From assembly GCA_002104945.1 (NCBI GenBank), contig MCFH01000022.1, positions 744,001 through 808,000 on the forward strand: a DNA stretch of 64,000 bases. Reading direction: 5' to 3'. Of the stretch, positions 1 through 15,749 are shown piece by piece. The notes below the pieces were generated by a model, which was not told the DNA's origin, ran no database searches, and was given only the letters and a program-made list of their open reading frames with translations. This stretch comes from Piromyces finnis (taxonomy: Eukaryota; Neocallimastigomycota; Neocallimastigomycetes; Neocallimastigales; Neocallimastigaceae). Position numbers and translations under genes: made by a program. Position 1 is the first letter of the stretch. Every line of letters starts with the position of its first letter.

Positions 1-681
1 TCATTTTAATGAAATAAAAAAAAGTTATAACTATCAACATAGATAAATTTATCTTTAATAATATTATTGAAAGCGTTTTATTCAAAATTTATCATTGAGT
101 TCTATTTTTAATATTTTAATTTTAACTATTTGATAATATGAACTGTTGGCTCCTATTTAATATTTTAGAGCAATTTAAATAACTATTTAAAACTTTCTTT
201 GTTTAAATAATTTCCATATTTACATCATATATTTGTAAAATTATTTATAGTTATTAATTTTTTTTTTTAAATGTTTTATTTATATGTAATATGTAATAAT
301 ATTAATATATATTTGTTTTGTTTTTTCTATTTTATGTTTTATTTTTTATTAATATTAAAATTATTAATTTGTATTTAGAATTTGTTATTATTTTTATTTT
401 GTGTCTTTTTTTTTTAAAAAAAAAGAAAAAAAAAAAAAAACGAAAAAATTATTGATATTATATATACAAATGTTCTATTATAAATTATTGTGTAAAAAAA
501 TGAAAAATGCTAATAATAAATTAAAAAAAAAAAAAAAAAATGCATGATGAATACTAAATATTGTAAATGTTTAATGGTATAATGATAAAAAAAAAGTCAT
601 AATAATATTTTTTTTTTTTTTTAAAAAAAAAAAAATAAAATAAACATTAATTGAAATATAATATTTAATATAATATAGAAA
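1..681. other. 3' flank of dynein gene, no gene seen
   Basis: This stretch lies downstream of the dynein stop codon (minus-strand gene). It is AT-rich with T and A homopolymers and no open frame longer than short noise. It probably holds the 3' UTR and terminator of the dynein transcript, but no signal can be singled out. Confidence 0.5.
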
Positions 682-3600
682 TTAAGATGTATCAGCAACA
701 AGAGCAACACCACGCATAATCCAATATTCTGGTGTTTGTTTATCAGTTCTAAGATCAACATCAAAAATATAATTAAGATCTGTTCTTCTTGGCCTAGTTA
801 AGATTAAATTTAATAAAATTATTCAATTAATCAAAAAAAACACATAATATATTATTATATATTTTTATAGTATTATTAAAATACTTACTTTTTATATACT
901 GGACATCTGTATAATCTTGGATCTGGATCATCACTAGCATTAGTAGCACTAACATGAATACATGGCATGGCTTGGTAAATCAATTTAGCTTGAGATTCTG
1001 CTAAACGAATATTCTTTCTATCCCAACCTGCACCTTCAATGAATAAACCATGAATATAAACACCTTCTGCTGGTTGTGATGATATATCTTCTTTCATTTG
1101 TTTCATAACTTCTGGTTGAAGACGGACACTATCTAAAGCCCAACCTTGATGGGCACGTGTAATTTCTTGACGAATAGCTGTTAAGAAACCTTGTGGATTG
1201 AAGAAACCAGTAAGCCAGAATACATTTGGTCTACCATCATAAAGCCATGTGGCAAATTGGGCTACTCTTGTAAGTAATTCAGTGTACCATAAACCTAATG
1301 TTGGAGATTGCCATGAAATCTTTACCCAATTATCAGGTACACGAGCATCATAAAGGGAATCCAAGGCTTGCTTTAATTGAGAATTCATAATAATTGTACC
1401 ATCAATAGCCAATTTAAGATCATTGAGAGTATCACTAACTAATTTAAGAACTCTTTGAATTCTATCAATTTCTTGACCTAAGAAAATATTTAATGGTTTT
1501 AATAAACCTTGCTTTGTTAAGCAGGCCTTCTTCTTAACTGGATCAAAGAATTCTGGTAATTTACTTAAAAGATCTGTTGCAATACCCTTGACTACATCTT
1601 CACGAGTTTCACCAGTACCAGAACTACTATCCTTTGGTTGAATAGACATAATTGTATCTTTTATATAACAATAATAATAACATTATTATTTTATATTGAA
1701 ATAAATAAATAAAAATTTTTAAAATTAATTATCAATATTTATATATAAGAATAAAAATTTTAATATAAATATATTTACCTAGTGTTCTTGATGATTCCTT
1801 AGTTTGGCAAGCAATATCAGCGTTAGCATGTAAACCGAATACATCTGGTGTATCAACATTTGGTAAAGTTTCAATAGAAGCACGGTAATCTTCAACATTC
1901 TTCAAGTGTGGAATATTGTAACCCTTGGCGAATAAGAAGTTATCTGCGAACATATGATCACCGAACCATACCTTACCCATTGTAACTAATAAACGTCTAT
2001 TTATTTATATAAATTATAAAATTTTATTATAGTATATTATATATATATATAAAATAAAATAATAAACAATCATTTAAAATTAATAATACTAATTCCACTT
2101 TTTTCTAATAAAATAAAATTAATTTACCTATCATAATCATCTGTAACTCTTCCACCATAATGAACTTCACAGAACATGTACCTAGCTGTAGGCCATGAAA
2201 TACCAGCCTTTGGAGCAAGTTCATCAACATGATTTTGAACGAATTGAATACTAGCAGCAAGATCGGATTGGTTAAATTCATATGGAATATTCCATCCTAC
2301 TGGACCGAATTTTCTTCTTTCTTGGACAATAGAGTGAAGGAAGGCTAAACCATATAATAATGGTTTATATTGTGGTCTATTACTCATATCAAGCATATCT
2401 TGTGTGAACCAGTTGTATGTACGCTTAAGACCAGCCTTAATACCTTGTGGAGGCTCATTAGTAAATTTAATAGAAATTTGTAATAAATTAATTGGGAATT
2501 GTTCAGAAACATCTGTAGTAATCCATAATCTGAATTTTTCATGAATAGTTTCTGATTCAGTAATTAAAACTAATAATTCTTCCAAGAATGGAATACCCAA
2601 GTGACAATTTTGTAATAAAGCCCATCCACCATTAGTCATAAATTGAGACAAGAGCTTTCTGGCGTGGACTTCTTGACCTTGTCCCATAGAAATAGCCTTA
2701 ATATTAGTCTTATACTTCTTTGAAAGATTTTCAATATCGGCTGAAGGATCAGAACCAGTAGAAAGAAGACAAACCATTGGGGTTCTATTGTCACTTTCAT
2801 TTAATAAACCGTCTAAATCTAAAACTTGAGACTCAGCGTAGGTTTGACCTAAAGAATCAGCAATATATTGTTTGGACATCATCATTGTTCTATCCAAACA
2901 CCATGATCTAACTAATAATAATTTCTTAAAGACAGATAATGACGTATTATATCCACCTGGTAATACTTCATTTTCTGGAGCATCCTTTTCATACCATGCT
3001 CTCCATATCTTTTCATTCTTACCAATTTGGTTAAGAAGATCCGAGAAACCATTAATCTTACTTAAAGCCACCAAATTAAGCCATGTCATATCAGGAATCC
3101 AATTGAATGGCTTCTTAACTACATTATTAATATCTAATGCAGCACCACCACGTATGAAGAATCTAAATTCTTCATGTTGAATCTTTTTATCTTGTAAATC
3201 AATCTTAAGGGCTAATAATAAAACAAACAGTAATTTGTGAATTTCATAAAGACCTCTTGTAACATAAATAAATTCTCTCATTGTACCATAATCAATAATA
3301 TTTTGAATTCTCTTACTTGGAATTGGTGATGGAGTACCCTTTTCCATACTTTCATCGAAAAGTTGCATGAATTGTTTCAAAGAAATTTGGTACATACAAT
3401 TAACCATACTCATTTCAGCAATCAAGAAATAAATAATTGAACCACGTGTAGCTACTGGTCTAAATTCTTCTCTAGCAAGACCAATCTTCTTTTGGGTTTC
3501 AGCAGCAACAATTAATTTTTCACTAACTTCTTCAGATGTTTGCTTAGAAATGGCTAATACATCAATAAGTGATTCATCATCTACCAGTGATCCTTCAGTA

Positions 3601-6600
3601 GATGTTAATCTTTGTAATAAGTTATCTTCTAATTCTTTCATTCTCTTTTTATTTGTATTGACTTCTTCAAGTAATTTGGCTCTTTCTGTTTCAAGTTCTT
3701 GCTTTTCTCTCATAATTACACGACCAAGTAATTGTTCTTCCAAACCTTTTTGTGTGACAGTGAAATCAATAATTGAACATTTGGCGTAAATTTCTGGTGT
3801 GTATGTTGGATTAGCTAACTTTGTAGTAATATAAAGGTTAAATCCTTTCATCCAATCAATTTCTCTATCCCCAAATATAATCTTATATCCGTGACCACTC
3901 TTAATCAAATTCTTTTCTAAAATGTTATCAAGTGTTGGATCTAATGTATCTTCTACATCTTCAATAAGCAATGGTTTACCTTGAGAAATACTATCAGCAA
4001 TATGTGTTCTGAAATACTTATGTGTTAATGCTGTAACACATAAATCATTCTTTTCTTCTTTAGATTTAATCCAAGACTTAGCTTGACCTTGTGGATCAAT
4101 AAGCAATGGGAAACGTGTACTTTGTGTGACAATAACACCATTTTCAGTAGAAAGTTCATCTGTTGGAAGACCTTGAATATTCCATTCACCAATAGTGGTA
4201 TTATCAACAAATAATTCATTAATATCAAGTTCATCAGTATGAGGAATTTTCCTCTTAACCAATTCCTTCTTCCAACTTTGTAATAATTTATGTCTGAAGG
4301 TTTGATTAAATGGACCACTGTATGATAAGAAAGCCGTAGCCATTGTAACATCACCAACTAAACGTCCAATACGGTCAGAGAATTCTTTACTTTGAATAGT
4401 CCAACGTTCCTTTTCACCTTTAAGACCAGCAATAAGAGCTGTAGCAACACTCATCTTTCTCTTATAACTATCAGCATCATCTTGTAACTTCTTCTTTTGT
4501 GCAATAGCTTCATTATATTTAGCATTAAAAGCATCTAATTCAGCTTGCTTTTCTTGTAATTGAGCTTCAGCATTGTTCAAATCGTTCATAGCCATTTCAA
4601 GTTTGTGTTCTTGTACAACAAGATTAGCCTTTAATGGAATAACCTTTTTGTTAATACCAAAGTAGTAAGCCATAGCCTTTGTCCAGGAAGCAAGACCGGC
4701 AACATCAGCACTGACCTTTTTAGCACCTTCTAAGTTATAATCAGGCATGTCCATATAAGCTTGAACTAATTCTACAGTTTCTTCGTTAATTTCATCTTTA
4801 GGGAAGTTCATTAAAAGAGTAAGGAAATCACTTTGACTCATTACCTTTAAGGATTCAGACCATGATGGCTTACAACAAGCTCTATCTGGATCTTGAGTAA
4901 CTTGATCCAATTTCTTTTTCATTAAGATTAATACACAATCCATAATACGCATAATCAAATGTGGTGGCTTAGCTAACTTACGAACAGTAGCAATGTGAGC
5001 TGGTTGAATAGAATTTAAAGCAGCAGTAGCTTCTTCTAAAGCAGGCTTAGCAGCTTCAAGTTGTGATTCAGCCATTTGCTTATCAGCTTTAATAGCATTT
5101 GCAATAGTTTCAGCCTTATTCTTGACCTTTAAGACAGAATCTTTAACCTTTTCAGCAGCTGTTGTACTTGCAGTGACTTCGACAAGTACAGATTGAGCAG
5201 CCTTACTAGCAACAACAAGTTCCTTTTCTTTAATAACCAATTCTTCTTGAAGTGTAGCAACAGAAGCTGAAGCTTCGACTAACTTAGCAAGACCAGTGTT
5301 CATTCTATCAGCTAATAAACCAACTTCACTTTTTTTCTTATTATATAATTCAATATATGATTTAATGAAGGAAAGGTAAGATTTTGGTGTAACGTATGTT
5401 CTTCTTCTAAACTCAGTAAAGTATGAATCACAGGCTTTAGTAACAAGTTCATGAATAAACGCCATTTGATTAACCAATTCTTTTTTAATATTGTCAGAAC
5501 AAACAATTTCAAGTTCATTCAAAGATTTTTCAGCGACAGCTCTAAGAGCTAATGTTTTTTAATTAATTAAAATCAAAAAAAAATTATTAAAAAAAAAGAA
5601 AAAAATGGATTAGTATTATTATTTATATAATTCAATAAACAATTTTATATATCAAGAAAAAAACCTTCATTTGGCCACTTATTGAACCAATCCATAGTAC
5701 AACCACTAATTAAACCTGGGAACTTTAATGATCTATTTCTGAATTTTTCACCAACTGGTGAGAAACAAAGGATAACGTGTAAATTCATCTTAACTCTATC
5801 TAAGAAGAATTGCCATAAGTTTTCAAGGGTATCAAGAACTTGTGGACGTTGTTTTTTCATAATTGAACGAAGATCTGATGAAATAGAAATAATTTCATCT
5901 TTAGGGAATAAGTTTGCAACTTCACCAGATGTTAAGATATTGTTAATGTAACCTAAGAAGTATTCTTCTTTTACTTCATTATCAGTAAATATAAAGGTTA
6001 CTGGTGTACCATTTGCACCAGCAATCTTATACATATATTTGAAATCTTCCATAAGATTTTGAGTACCATAACTTTTTGAAATTTGAATTTGGAAAACTTG
6101 ACTCTTAGCAATAAATGAAGCCATTTTAGTTAAAGATTGTTTACCAGAACCACCAACACCAACCAATAAAGCGTTACCTCTTGGTGTACGAATAATACGT
6201 GAAATACGCATAATATGTTTCATAGCATCTTCGAAAAGTACAAGATCCATTCTAGATCCTCTAACTGTTTCATTATATTGTTTCATATAATCAAATAATC
6301 TAGCCTTCAATACATCAAATGAAGGGATACTTTCATAAATCTTATAATCTTCATTATCATTATTTTCGTCTTCTTCTTCACCTTCTTCATTTTCTGGTTG
6401 ATCTCTTAAGAAATCAACAAAGTAACTCTTTTTAGCAACAGCATGTCCTAATTCATCACCAAATTCTTTAACGGCGTATGCTGTAATAGTTTTATCAAAC
6501 CATTCAACATCTTCACTGCATACAAATCTATCTGGAATAACTCTGGAACATTCGTGTTCCCATAAGTTAAGAATAGCCTTTGGTGAATCAATAATTTCTG

Positions 6601-9600
6601 GTTCACCCTTTAACATACCTTCGAAAATACGACTTAAATCACGAAGGTTAAAGTTGTAATGGAATTTAGCTGGTGTTGGAAGCATCTTAGTTTTAGTAGC
6701 TTGCCATACCTTTCTTGTTAAGGACGTTAACTTACTAACAATTTCAATAACTGGTTTTTGGAAACCTCTCTTAACATGGAAATGTCCCTTAAGAATAGTT
6801 CCGAAAATTCTATCAATGGAAACATCAGATGGAATAGTACAGTTAATAATAACGAATTGTCTCTTTAATCTTTCTGGAATATCGTTACGACCACCACCTG
6901 GATGCATCATAGCACCTAAGTACATAAGATCAACAATACTTGTCCAATCACCAGGTCTATCTAATGAATAGAAACCTTGATTTTCAATAAGTTGACGTAC
7001 AATTTCAGCAGCAATTTGGTCACCCCATTCATTAATTTCTGGCATATTAATATCATCAATGAAAATAAACATCTTTTTACCAGCTGGTGGACCATATGTT
7101 GAACCCATACGTTTATCTAAGTAACTTTCAACAGTTCTTTGAATAATCATTGGTGTAGTAGCAGATGAAAAACTAATATTCTTTTGTAAGTGTGTTTCTG
7201 GATTTAATTTACCAAGATATTTTTGCATTGTAACTGTTTTAGCAGTACCTGGTTCACCAATTAATAATACTGGTTTAGATTGTTTGGCAACAATATCAAT
7301 TAAAAATTCAGTTCTAACGTTATCAACAGTTGGAATAATGATTTTACAGTATTCTGGATCATGATCATTTGGATAAATCCATTGTGGAACCTTTTCATTC
7401 CAGTGGCACCATTCACCATTATCATCAACAAAGAATTCATAAATAGTATCTTGAGTTTCTGGATCTAATTTTGGATAGTTAAGATCTGGAATGTTTTGGA
7501 AACAGAATTCTTGGAACATCTTACGTTCATCAAGTTCAAGTAATGAACCAAATGACCAGAACATTGCAAAGACGAAAATGTTTTCTAAGTAACCTGCAGA
7601 AATAGTTGTTTTACCATCAGATTTTGGAATTAAACCATTTAACATAGTACAACAAGTAGAAATATAATTGTTAACTGGACAAATCATTTTTGGATGAAGT
7701 TCATTATTAACATATTGAGTAGCAATACCGAAAGATCTATTGAATAATGGTTCGAAAACAGCAACTTCATTTGGTAATTTTGATTTATACCAAGCTTGAA
7801 CATAAACATCCCATGGTAAGGCATTAACACCAATATAAATCATACCACATCTTGATACAGTAGCTGGACTAGCATTTTGTAAACTGTGAATTTCAAATAC
7901 AAGCTTACATGTTGGTGACATAGTAAGTCTATCACCATTAGCAAGAGTTAAACACTTGTTATCATCAAGTACAGAATTAAGATTTTCAATCCATACAGCA
8001 TCTACTGGACCATCTAAAGTAATCCACAAGTATTCACCTTCCTTTTTCTTTAATGATTTTCTCCAAATAGCAGAGAAAATACCATCAGTCCAATCATTAG
8101 TAGCAACATCTAATCTACCAAACATTTGGTAATCCGTAATAGCTTTTGGATTCATCTTAATTTCTTTATGTGGTTCACCACAATTTGTCATAGCCTTTAA
8201 TAATGTATGAATACAGCAGGTCTTACCAGTACCAGTTGGACCTAAAACCATAATACCGTGTCTTACATTATTAGTTTCATAAAGTTGAATAATTTTTAAT
8301 ACCCATTGTGGATATGGAATTAAGTTATCTTCGTTTAATTGTTGCTCAACAGCAGCTTCAATAGATGGATAAGAAGCCTTCTTTGGTGAAAGACCAGGGA
8401 AAAGATCGTTTACAAGACTAAGGAAAAGTGATTCATCTTCATCTACAAGCTTAGATAAATTCATATCTCTTAATAATCTCATAATAATTAAGTTTTCACT
8501 ATCTTCAGGATTAGCACGCTTAACAGAACCACATGTTCTTAATACAGATAAAATATTTCTAAGACCAAAATCATAGTGAACTTGTTGAGATAATTGTTCT
8601 TCACATAATCTATAAAGAACAAAGAACTTTTTAGCTAAAATAATGTTACTAACGAAACCACTACCAGCAAGCTTGACACGAATAATAATTTGACGATCTG
8701 GAACCATCATAGCTACATATCTGAAATGAACCTTAAGATTTTCTGGTAATTCGACACGACCAGCATAACCTGGATTCATAGTAATGAAAACACCAAATTC
8801 TGGATTAAGATCAACAGTTTCACCATCAGTGAAGACAAAGTTCTTCTTTCTTTCTTTCTTAGCAGTAAGAACACAACCAATTTGTTGAGCAGCTACAGAA
8901 AGTACAGGAAGTTCAATACGATTAAATTCATCAAAATCACCCCAACAACCACTTTGAGCTAAACCCTTGAAAATTCTACCAAGACCACGGTAATCCATTT
9001 GATCTGAACAATTAAATACAACAACCCATTTACCAAGGGCTTTACCCATATCTTTGACAGTTTCAGTTTTTCCTGTTCCGGCAGGACCAGCAGGAGAACC
9101 ACCCAATGACATACCCATAGCTTGAGCTAATGTAATATAACATCTATCAGTTAATGGAGTAATAACCAATCTTTCAGTACAACCTAAATATTCACATTGA
9201 TATTTGAAATCGAAGTTGGTAATAGAAACTATACAACAATCTTTTGTTTCTTGCCAGTAGAAACGAGCTTGTTTCAACCATTCAAAATCTTCAGCTGATT
9301 TAATATGAGTTTTAAATAATTTTTCAAATACATCACGATGATGGACCTGAATAGTAATGAAAGTTTCAAACTTTGTACGATCCATTTTTGTTAAATCTCT
9401 TGTGGTAACTTCAATCAAAGAATTTAAAATTTCAGTGATCTTTGTATTAGTAGTAGCCATAAGCTTTTTATCTGATTTAGAAGCATTAAGTGCCTCTTCA
9501 CTCATTTGAGTAAATAAAATTTGAAGACATAATAAACCAATTTGAGCTGGGTATTCTTCAAGTAATTTTAAAAGTGGAATTTCGTTTAATCTACTAACCG

Positions 9601-12600
9601 CTTCTCTAATGATATCATTAATAGAAGTTTGCATACATTGTAATAATGTTCCTAACCATATTTCAACATTACCTGTTGCTAACATGGATTTTGAGATACA
9701 AACTTTTTCACCTTCTGGAGATTCAATACCAACAATTCTATCATAATCTTTTTCATGGAAAGTAGCTTTATTAATACTATCAAAAACACTGAGTAAATGA
9801 GCTTGGATAGTGTGAGAATCACTTGCTTGACCTAAAACTTCTAATAAAGCAGGATCAGAAACGAAATAGAATCTTGGGAAAATAGTACGCTTAGTTTCCA
9901 AATAACCACTAAGTGATTTTTGACATAATTCTAATTGTTCTGATAAATGTGGAAGTAAATTTCCAATAGTTTCATCAACAACACAACATTGAATAACATT
10001 TGGGTGTTCATTGGCACTACTCATAATTTTACACCATGATTTATCAATGTTACTAAATCTTTTTGATTCACGTGGCATTTGCTTTGCAATATCACCACCA
10101 ACAAATACAGCTTCTAAATAAATCCAAAGATTTTGGACTGAAAGCCAGTTTTCAATAACTTCAGATGCAGTACTTAAATTCTTAATCCAATTTTGAATAT
10201 CTGCTTTAAATGGAGCATTATATCTATTACTAAGTAGAGAAGCTAATGTCATTAAACTATCTTCCATTAATGAAATAATTTCAGAAGTAACAGATGGCTT
10301 TAAAATTAAATTTCCTCTATTCTTAAATGGTGCTGATACAAAGGCAGTTTCTTCCCATTCGGCAATTAAAGCCTTTAATTTTGTATCGATATCAGCTTCT
10401 TTTACGGCACCAACACATATATCTTCAATATCTTCAGCATGTTTAAGTAATGGTGCTTCTAATAAATTTCTTAAATAAAACATATCAGGATCAATATTAA
10501 ATTCAACATTACAAAGTTTTTGGATACTTTTCCAGTGTCTAGCTTGCATAGCTTTATTATTCATCATTTCTAATAATGGAATCAAGCCAGTTAAATTATC
10601 AACAATAGCCTTTAAATCCAAAAATGAATCCCATTCCTTCACAGCTTTAGGAAGCTTTTTAATTTTAGTTTGGAAATCATTCATATCATTATTAATTTTT
10701 TCAATGTCAACTTCTGACCATAGCATTTCATCATAAGTACTCTTTCTTTCTAATACGACATTGTATAAACCATACAAATTTTGTAATAATTTTAATTCTT
10801 TTTTAATTTTTGCTAAAACAGGGAATTGAGTTACCGGTAAACAGAATAATTCTTCACCAGCAGAATATGTTTCCCACTTTCTGTTTAATTCATCAAATGA
10901 ACGTTGGAAAACGTTTAATCTTTCAGTAGCAGTTTTTGGTGGAATATTTCCTACCATAGGACCATTTTCTTCATATTCAACACTAAATTCTTTGACATCT
11001 TGTGAAAACTTTTGCATTGCTGTTAATAAATCAGCCTTAAAAACTGGTTGAATTGTACAAAGATTAGTTTGAACATCAATAACTAATTGCTTCAATTTCT
11101 TCCAACTATAACGCAAAGAATCAACCATTTCAGTTTCTTCTTTTGTAACTTCAACACCATGTTTAGTTAACAAAAGATAAGCTTCTTCAATAGGAGCAAC
11201 TTTCATATCAATATCAACTTCAGTTTCTCTAATAGTACTTAAAGTTGCAACAGCCATACGAAGATCATCAATATCACTAATTTTTCTACTAAGTCTCATT
11301 GATTTATTATCAATATATTCCATTAAATCTTCCATATCTTTCTTAACCTTTTTATTTAAATATACACCATATTGAAGTTTCCAGTCCTTTGTTTCAGTTA
11401 ACAAGGCAGTCTTTAATGGTTCAGTTGATATAAGTAATGGGCCAATTTGGGTAGTAGCTTCAATCTCAGATACTTCAATTTCAATACTTTCATATTTATT
11501 AATTTTTTGTTCAAAATCGTCGCTAGTAGGATTCTTTGATAAGAAGTCTTGAATGGTATCAACTTTATTATCTTTCCAAAGGAAATCATATTTATTAAAT
11601 TGTTCTCTATATACTTCAATATCTTTTTTAAGAGAAGTAGAAATTGAACTAATAGCCATTGTTACCTTTAATATATCCTTATTATTAGAAATTTGATTTA
11701 TATATTCTGTTGTGTTATGACCAATAACATTTTCTTCTTGTGGATTGTAGCATGACTTCCATGAATAATTGACTTTCTTTGAAACCTCAACGATCATACT
11801 TGCTACACGATTTAATGATGCTTGGATATCTTCCAACTTTGGTTGAATAACAACATTTGGTATATTTAATTCTAATTCTGATTGGAAAAATGGATTTTGA
11901 GAAGTAATAACTTTACTGTATTGATTATTTGAATAATTTCCTAATCTTTGACGTAATAAATCAAGAGATCCTTTTGTACATGAAATCAATGCTTCAATAT
12001 TTCTTTCTGCAAAATGGCGATAAACATTTTCATATGCTAATCCTAATTCAGGATTATTTTCTATAATAACATCTCTACTAAGTTCACCAATTAAATCTCT
12101 GGTGGCACTTTCAATTAATTCACTCTTCGTCTTAATAATACCAACAACAGCAGTACATCTTTCTTCAGTGTTATTAACAAATGTATCAACGGTCCATTGT
12201 TGATTTTCTTCAGGAACTTTACATAAAGCTAATCTTGAAATAATTTGAAGATTTTTATTTATACGGAATTCAATGATATCATTTAACATATCAACTAATT
12301 CAGATAATTTTGTTAATTGTTCATTACAGGTATTTATATATAATTCTAAGTTAAGAGAAGTCCTATATGATGATTAATAATATCATTTTATATTAATAAA
12401 TATATAAAATATTAAATAATTAATATGTATTTAATCTTATTTGATATATTTATAATTAATTTAATAGTTTTTTCTTTTTTTTGATACATACCATGTTAAT
12501 GCTGTTAAACCAGGATGCAATGTTTTGTCTAATTGATCTAAATGTTGAACCATTGCCTTTCTTAATATTTCTGGAATACTTTGAACAACACGACTCTTTC

Positions 12601-15600
12601 TTTCTAATACTTCTTGAAGCTTTACATACAAGTCTTTATAATAAATTTCTTTTAGACAAATATTTTTAATTGAATCTGGAACTTCAAGATTTAATCTTTT
12701 CATGGTTTTAGCTTCTTTAATTAATTGAGTAATTTGAGGATCAAAGTTAATAAATATATTACTACGAGCATCAGAAACAAGAAGAGTAGCTTGTAAACCT
12801 GTTTTGGCTTGCTCAACAACAGAGAACCATGATCTATACCATAAAATTTCAAATTCAATTAAAGCACCAGCTAATCTGTTATAATTACGAATATGTTTTT
12901 TAGATTCTGGTAATTCAAGAATTGATGTGTATTTACTAAATTGTTTCATTGGGTTTTCAATTCTTCTATATAATTGTCTTGCCCATAAAATAGCACCAGA
13001 AACTGGTGGAGCATTTCTTGGAATTGGTGGACTATCTTTATATTTTTGATACAACTTTCTAACACCTTCTAAATCCTTTCTAGTATAATGGGCAAATATT
13101 GTATGATATTTTGATTCAAGGTCTAATTGAATACCTTTGATTTTATTGAATTTTAAAATTAAATCAAGAGATTGTTCTGTAGATGAAATATGTTCAAATG
13201 ATGAGTCAATGAAATTTTGTAAGTTTGCTTCGAGATCTGAAATTTGTTTTCTGAAACTTTGATAATCAGAATCATATTCCTAAATTAAATAAAAAAATAC
13301 AATAGTATAAACATAATCAAAAAGAATTAGAATATAATAATAATAATAATAATAATAACAATAAATACGTGTTATTTTAAAATAAAAATAAATTTTGATG
13401 TTTTACCATTTTTCTATGATCTAAAATATCATATGGTTTTCTTTGCATTTGACCCATAATATTCGAAAATCTTTTAATTATACTTTCCATTCCTTCAATT
13501 CTTAAACTCTCTAAAGATGAGAATCTTTCTATTATATTAAACATATCAATGATCTTTTGAATACGCTTACAGAAAGCATCGAATTTTCCAAAAATATACA
13601 TTTCACTAAAATCGAATTGCTTTTCATTTGGAGTTTCTTGTAATTTTTTCTGATATTTTTATAAATATTTTTAAATAATTATTTGATGTTAATATTTAAA
13701 ATATATTATTATATATTATACAAATCTAACTAATGTCTATTTAATTTTCTTACTTTTGTTTCATGGAAATATTTTTGGTAGGCTTCATCTAATTTTATAC
13801 ATTCTTTTAATTTTTTAACTAATGTTGTTCTTTCTTGGTCCCATACTTTTGAACCATCCTGTAGATTTTTAAATGTATTAGTATTAAAAATTCTCATACA
13901 TTATATGACTATGTTTAATCTATTAATTACCTTATATATATATTCTTTACAACTATTTATCATTTGATTAGTAACTTTTACAAAAAGAGAAGTCATTCTC
14001 TCAGAAGTATTATAATAACGTGATATACTTTGTATTTAAGAAATAATCATTATAAGTTGTTGTTGTTATTTTTTAATAAAATATTCATTAATATAAATGA
14101 TATTTTCTTAATTACTCACCAATAAATCATTTTAATTGCGTTAATTAAACCAGGAATGGATGGAATCATACCAACAGGGTCACTTCTATATAATGGTTCG
14201 CAAAATCTTTCAAGGGTATATAAATATTTAACATTATCCTAATAATAATAATAAAAAAAATTTTTTACTTAATAACTTTCTTTTATCTATAATATAAAAA
14301 CGAGAATAAAATCATACTTTTGATTCATTTGCAGCATCTGTAACTCTGTTATCTAATTCCTTCCATGTTTTTAATAGATTTCTTGATTTACATGCATTTA
14401 ATATACCAATAACCTTTTTGCAGGTTGAACTCTTTAACTGATCTGTAATACTATTAAATTTAACCATTCTAGCTTTCCAGTGAGCCAATTCTGCATTTGG
14501 ACCAATGTCATCTGCTTCTTTTCTCATTTGTTCACTTTCAGCTAAAACTTGTTCTATCTGTTTACACCATTCTGATACAAGTTCTATGATAAAAATTTAA
14601 TTTAATTTAAATCATTACGAATTAATAAATATTAATAAAGATATTATTATTATCAAAAAATAATAATATAATAATATTTATATATATAATTTACCTTCTA
14701 AAACTTTTAACATATCTGGATTATGGACAGCATTTGCATAATCGGATGGTTTTTCAATATTTGATAAATCAATTGTACATTTCTTTAATTGAACACTGCC
14801 ACGTAAGCTAATCATTGCTAAATCAAGATCAGTAACAAAATTATCTAAAGTTTCCATAAATTCAGATACACATTCTTCTTTATGATTATTTAAACTTCCC
14901 CAATTATCCTTTTTTTATTATTATTTTTAATATTAATGTTTATATTTAATAATTTATTGGATTAATAATTAAATAAATATGTATAAATAATATTAATCTA
15001 ATACTATAAGTATTAACAACACAATATTAATATGTATATAATATGTACTTGTGCTTTTAAGGCTGGCATAATAATATTTTTAACCATAGATAATAATGAA
15101 GGCAAAATACTTGGTGATAATTTTCCAAAACATAAATCTTGATTTATATTTTGTTGGGTTATTGCTTTATTTGTTGTTCTTATAAAATATATACCATCAC
15201 CAGTAAATTTAACATCAGAACCATTTGATACAACAATACCTTCAGATGAATTATCATCTTCATCCTTTTAATTATTAATAATTTTTAAAATTATTTAAAG
15301 GTAAAAAAAAAAAAATTAAATATTAATATATTTAATTTATAAATTTATATATATTAGTAATTGATGCATTGATTATAACACAATATTTTTAATATTACTC
15401 TTGGTTGCCAGAACAATAATAATTTTTTTATTCCATTTTCGGCAAAAAATGAATTCATTAAATCTACCTGAGGTGATGACACCTGCATTAATGAATTTTC
15501 TAATTGATTTTCATTTTTGTCTTCCAATATTGATGCAAATTTTTCTAATAAATATCTATGACGAAAATCAATACTTATTTCCTTCTTTTCATATATTGAC

Positions 15601-15680
15601 GGACTATCTACTTTTTTATTTTTATTATAGGATGGTATAATATTTCCTAAATTTGAGTTTATACCTTTTTTATTTACCAT
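682..15680 (-). CDS. Axonemal outer-arm dynein heavy chain (gamma / DNAH5-DNAH8 type)
   Basis: ATP-driven motor subunit of the outer dynein arm of the flagellar axoneme. Exons on the complement: 15399-15680, 15049-15264, 14695-14908, 14318-14583, 14120-14238, 13931-14027, 13754-13858, 13407-13649, 12492-13279, 5665-12362, 2128-5548, 1779-1996, 889-1657, 682-793. They sum to 13,548 bp, exactly 4515 codons plus stop, with every junction in frame. The N-terminal tail and linker fill about residues 1-1800. P-loops: AAA1 GPAGTGKT near 1869, AAA2 GPTGTGKT near 2151, AAA3 GEPGTAKT near 2479, AAA4 GVGGSGKQ near 2845. The stalk coiled coils flank the microtubule-binding domain near 3190-3300. The C-terminus ([13 protein letters not shown]...WIMRGVALV) is typical of DNAH5/DNAH8. 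Length matches the family. Introns cluster in the first 2.3 kb of coding sequence; one 6.7-kb exon carries AAA1-AAA4. The donor at 5664 is an odd GTTTTTTT. Assignment to gamma rather than another outer-arm chain rests on C-terminal resemblance recalled from the family. Confidence 0.95.
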
Positions 15681-15749
15681 TGTTAAATATTGAATATAAT
15701 AGTTTTATGTAAAAAAAAAAATGAAAAAAATTGATAACTTGTAAAATTG

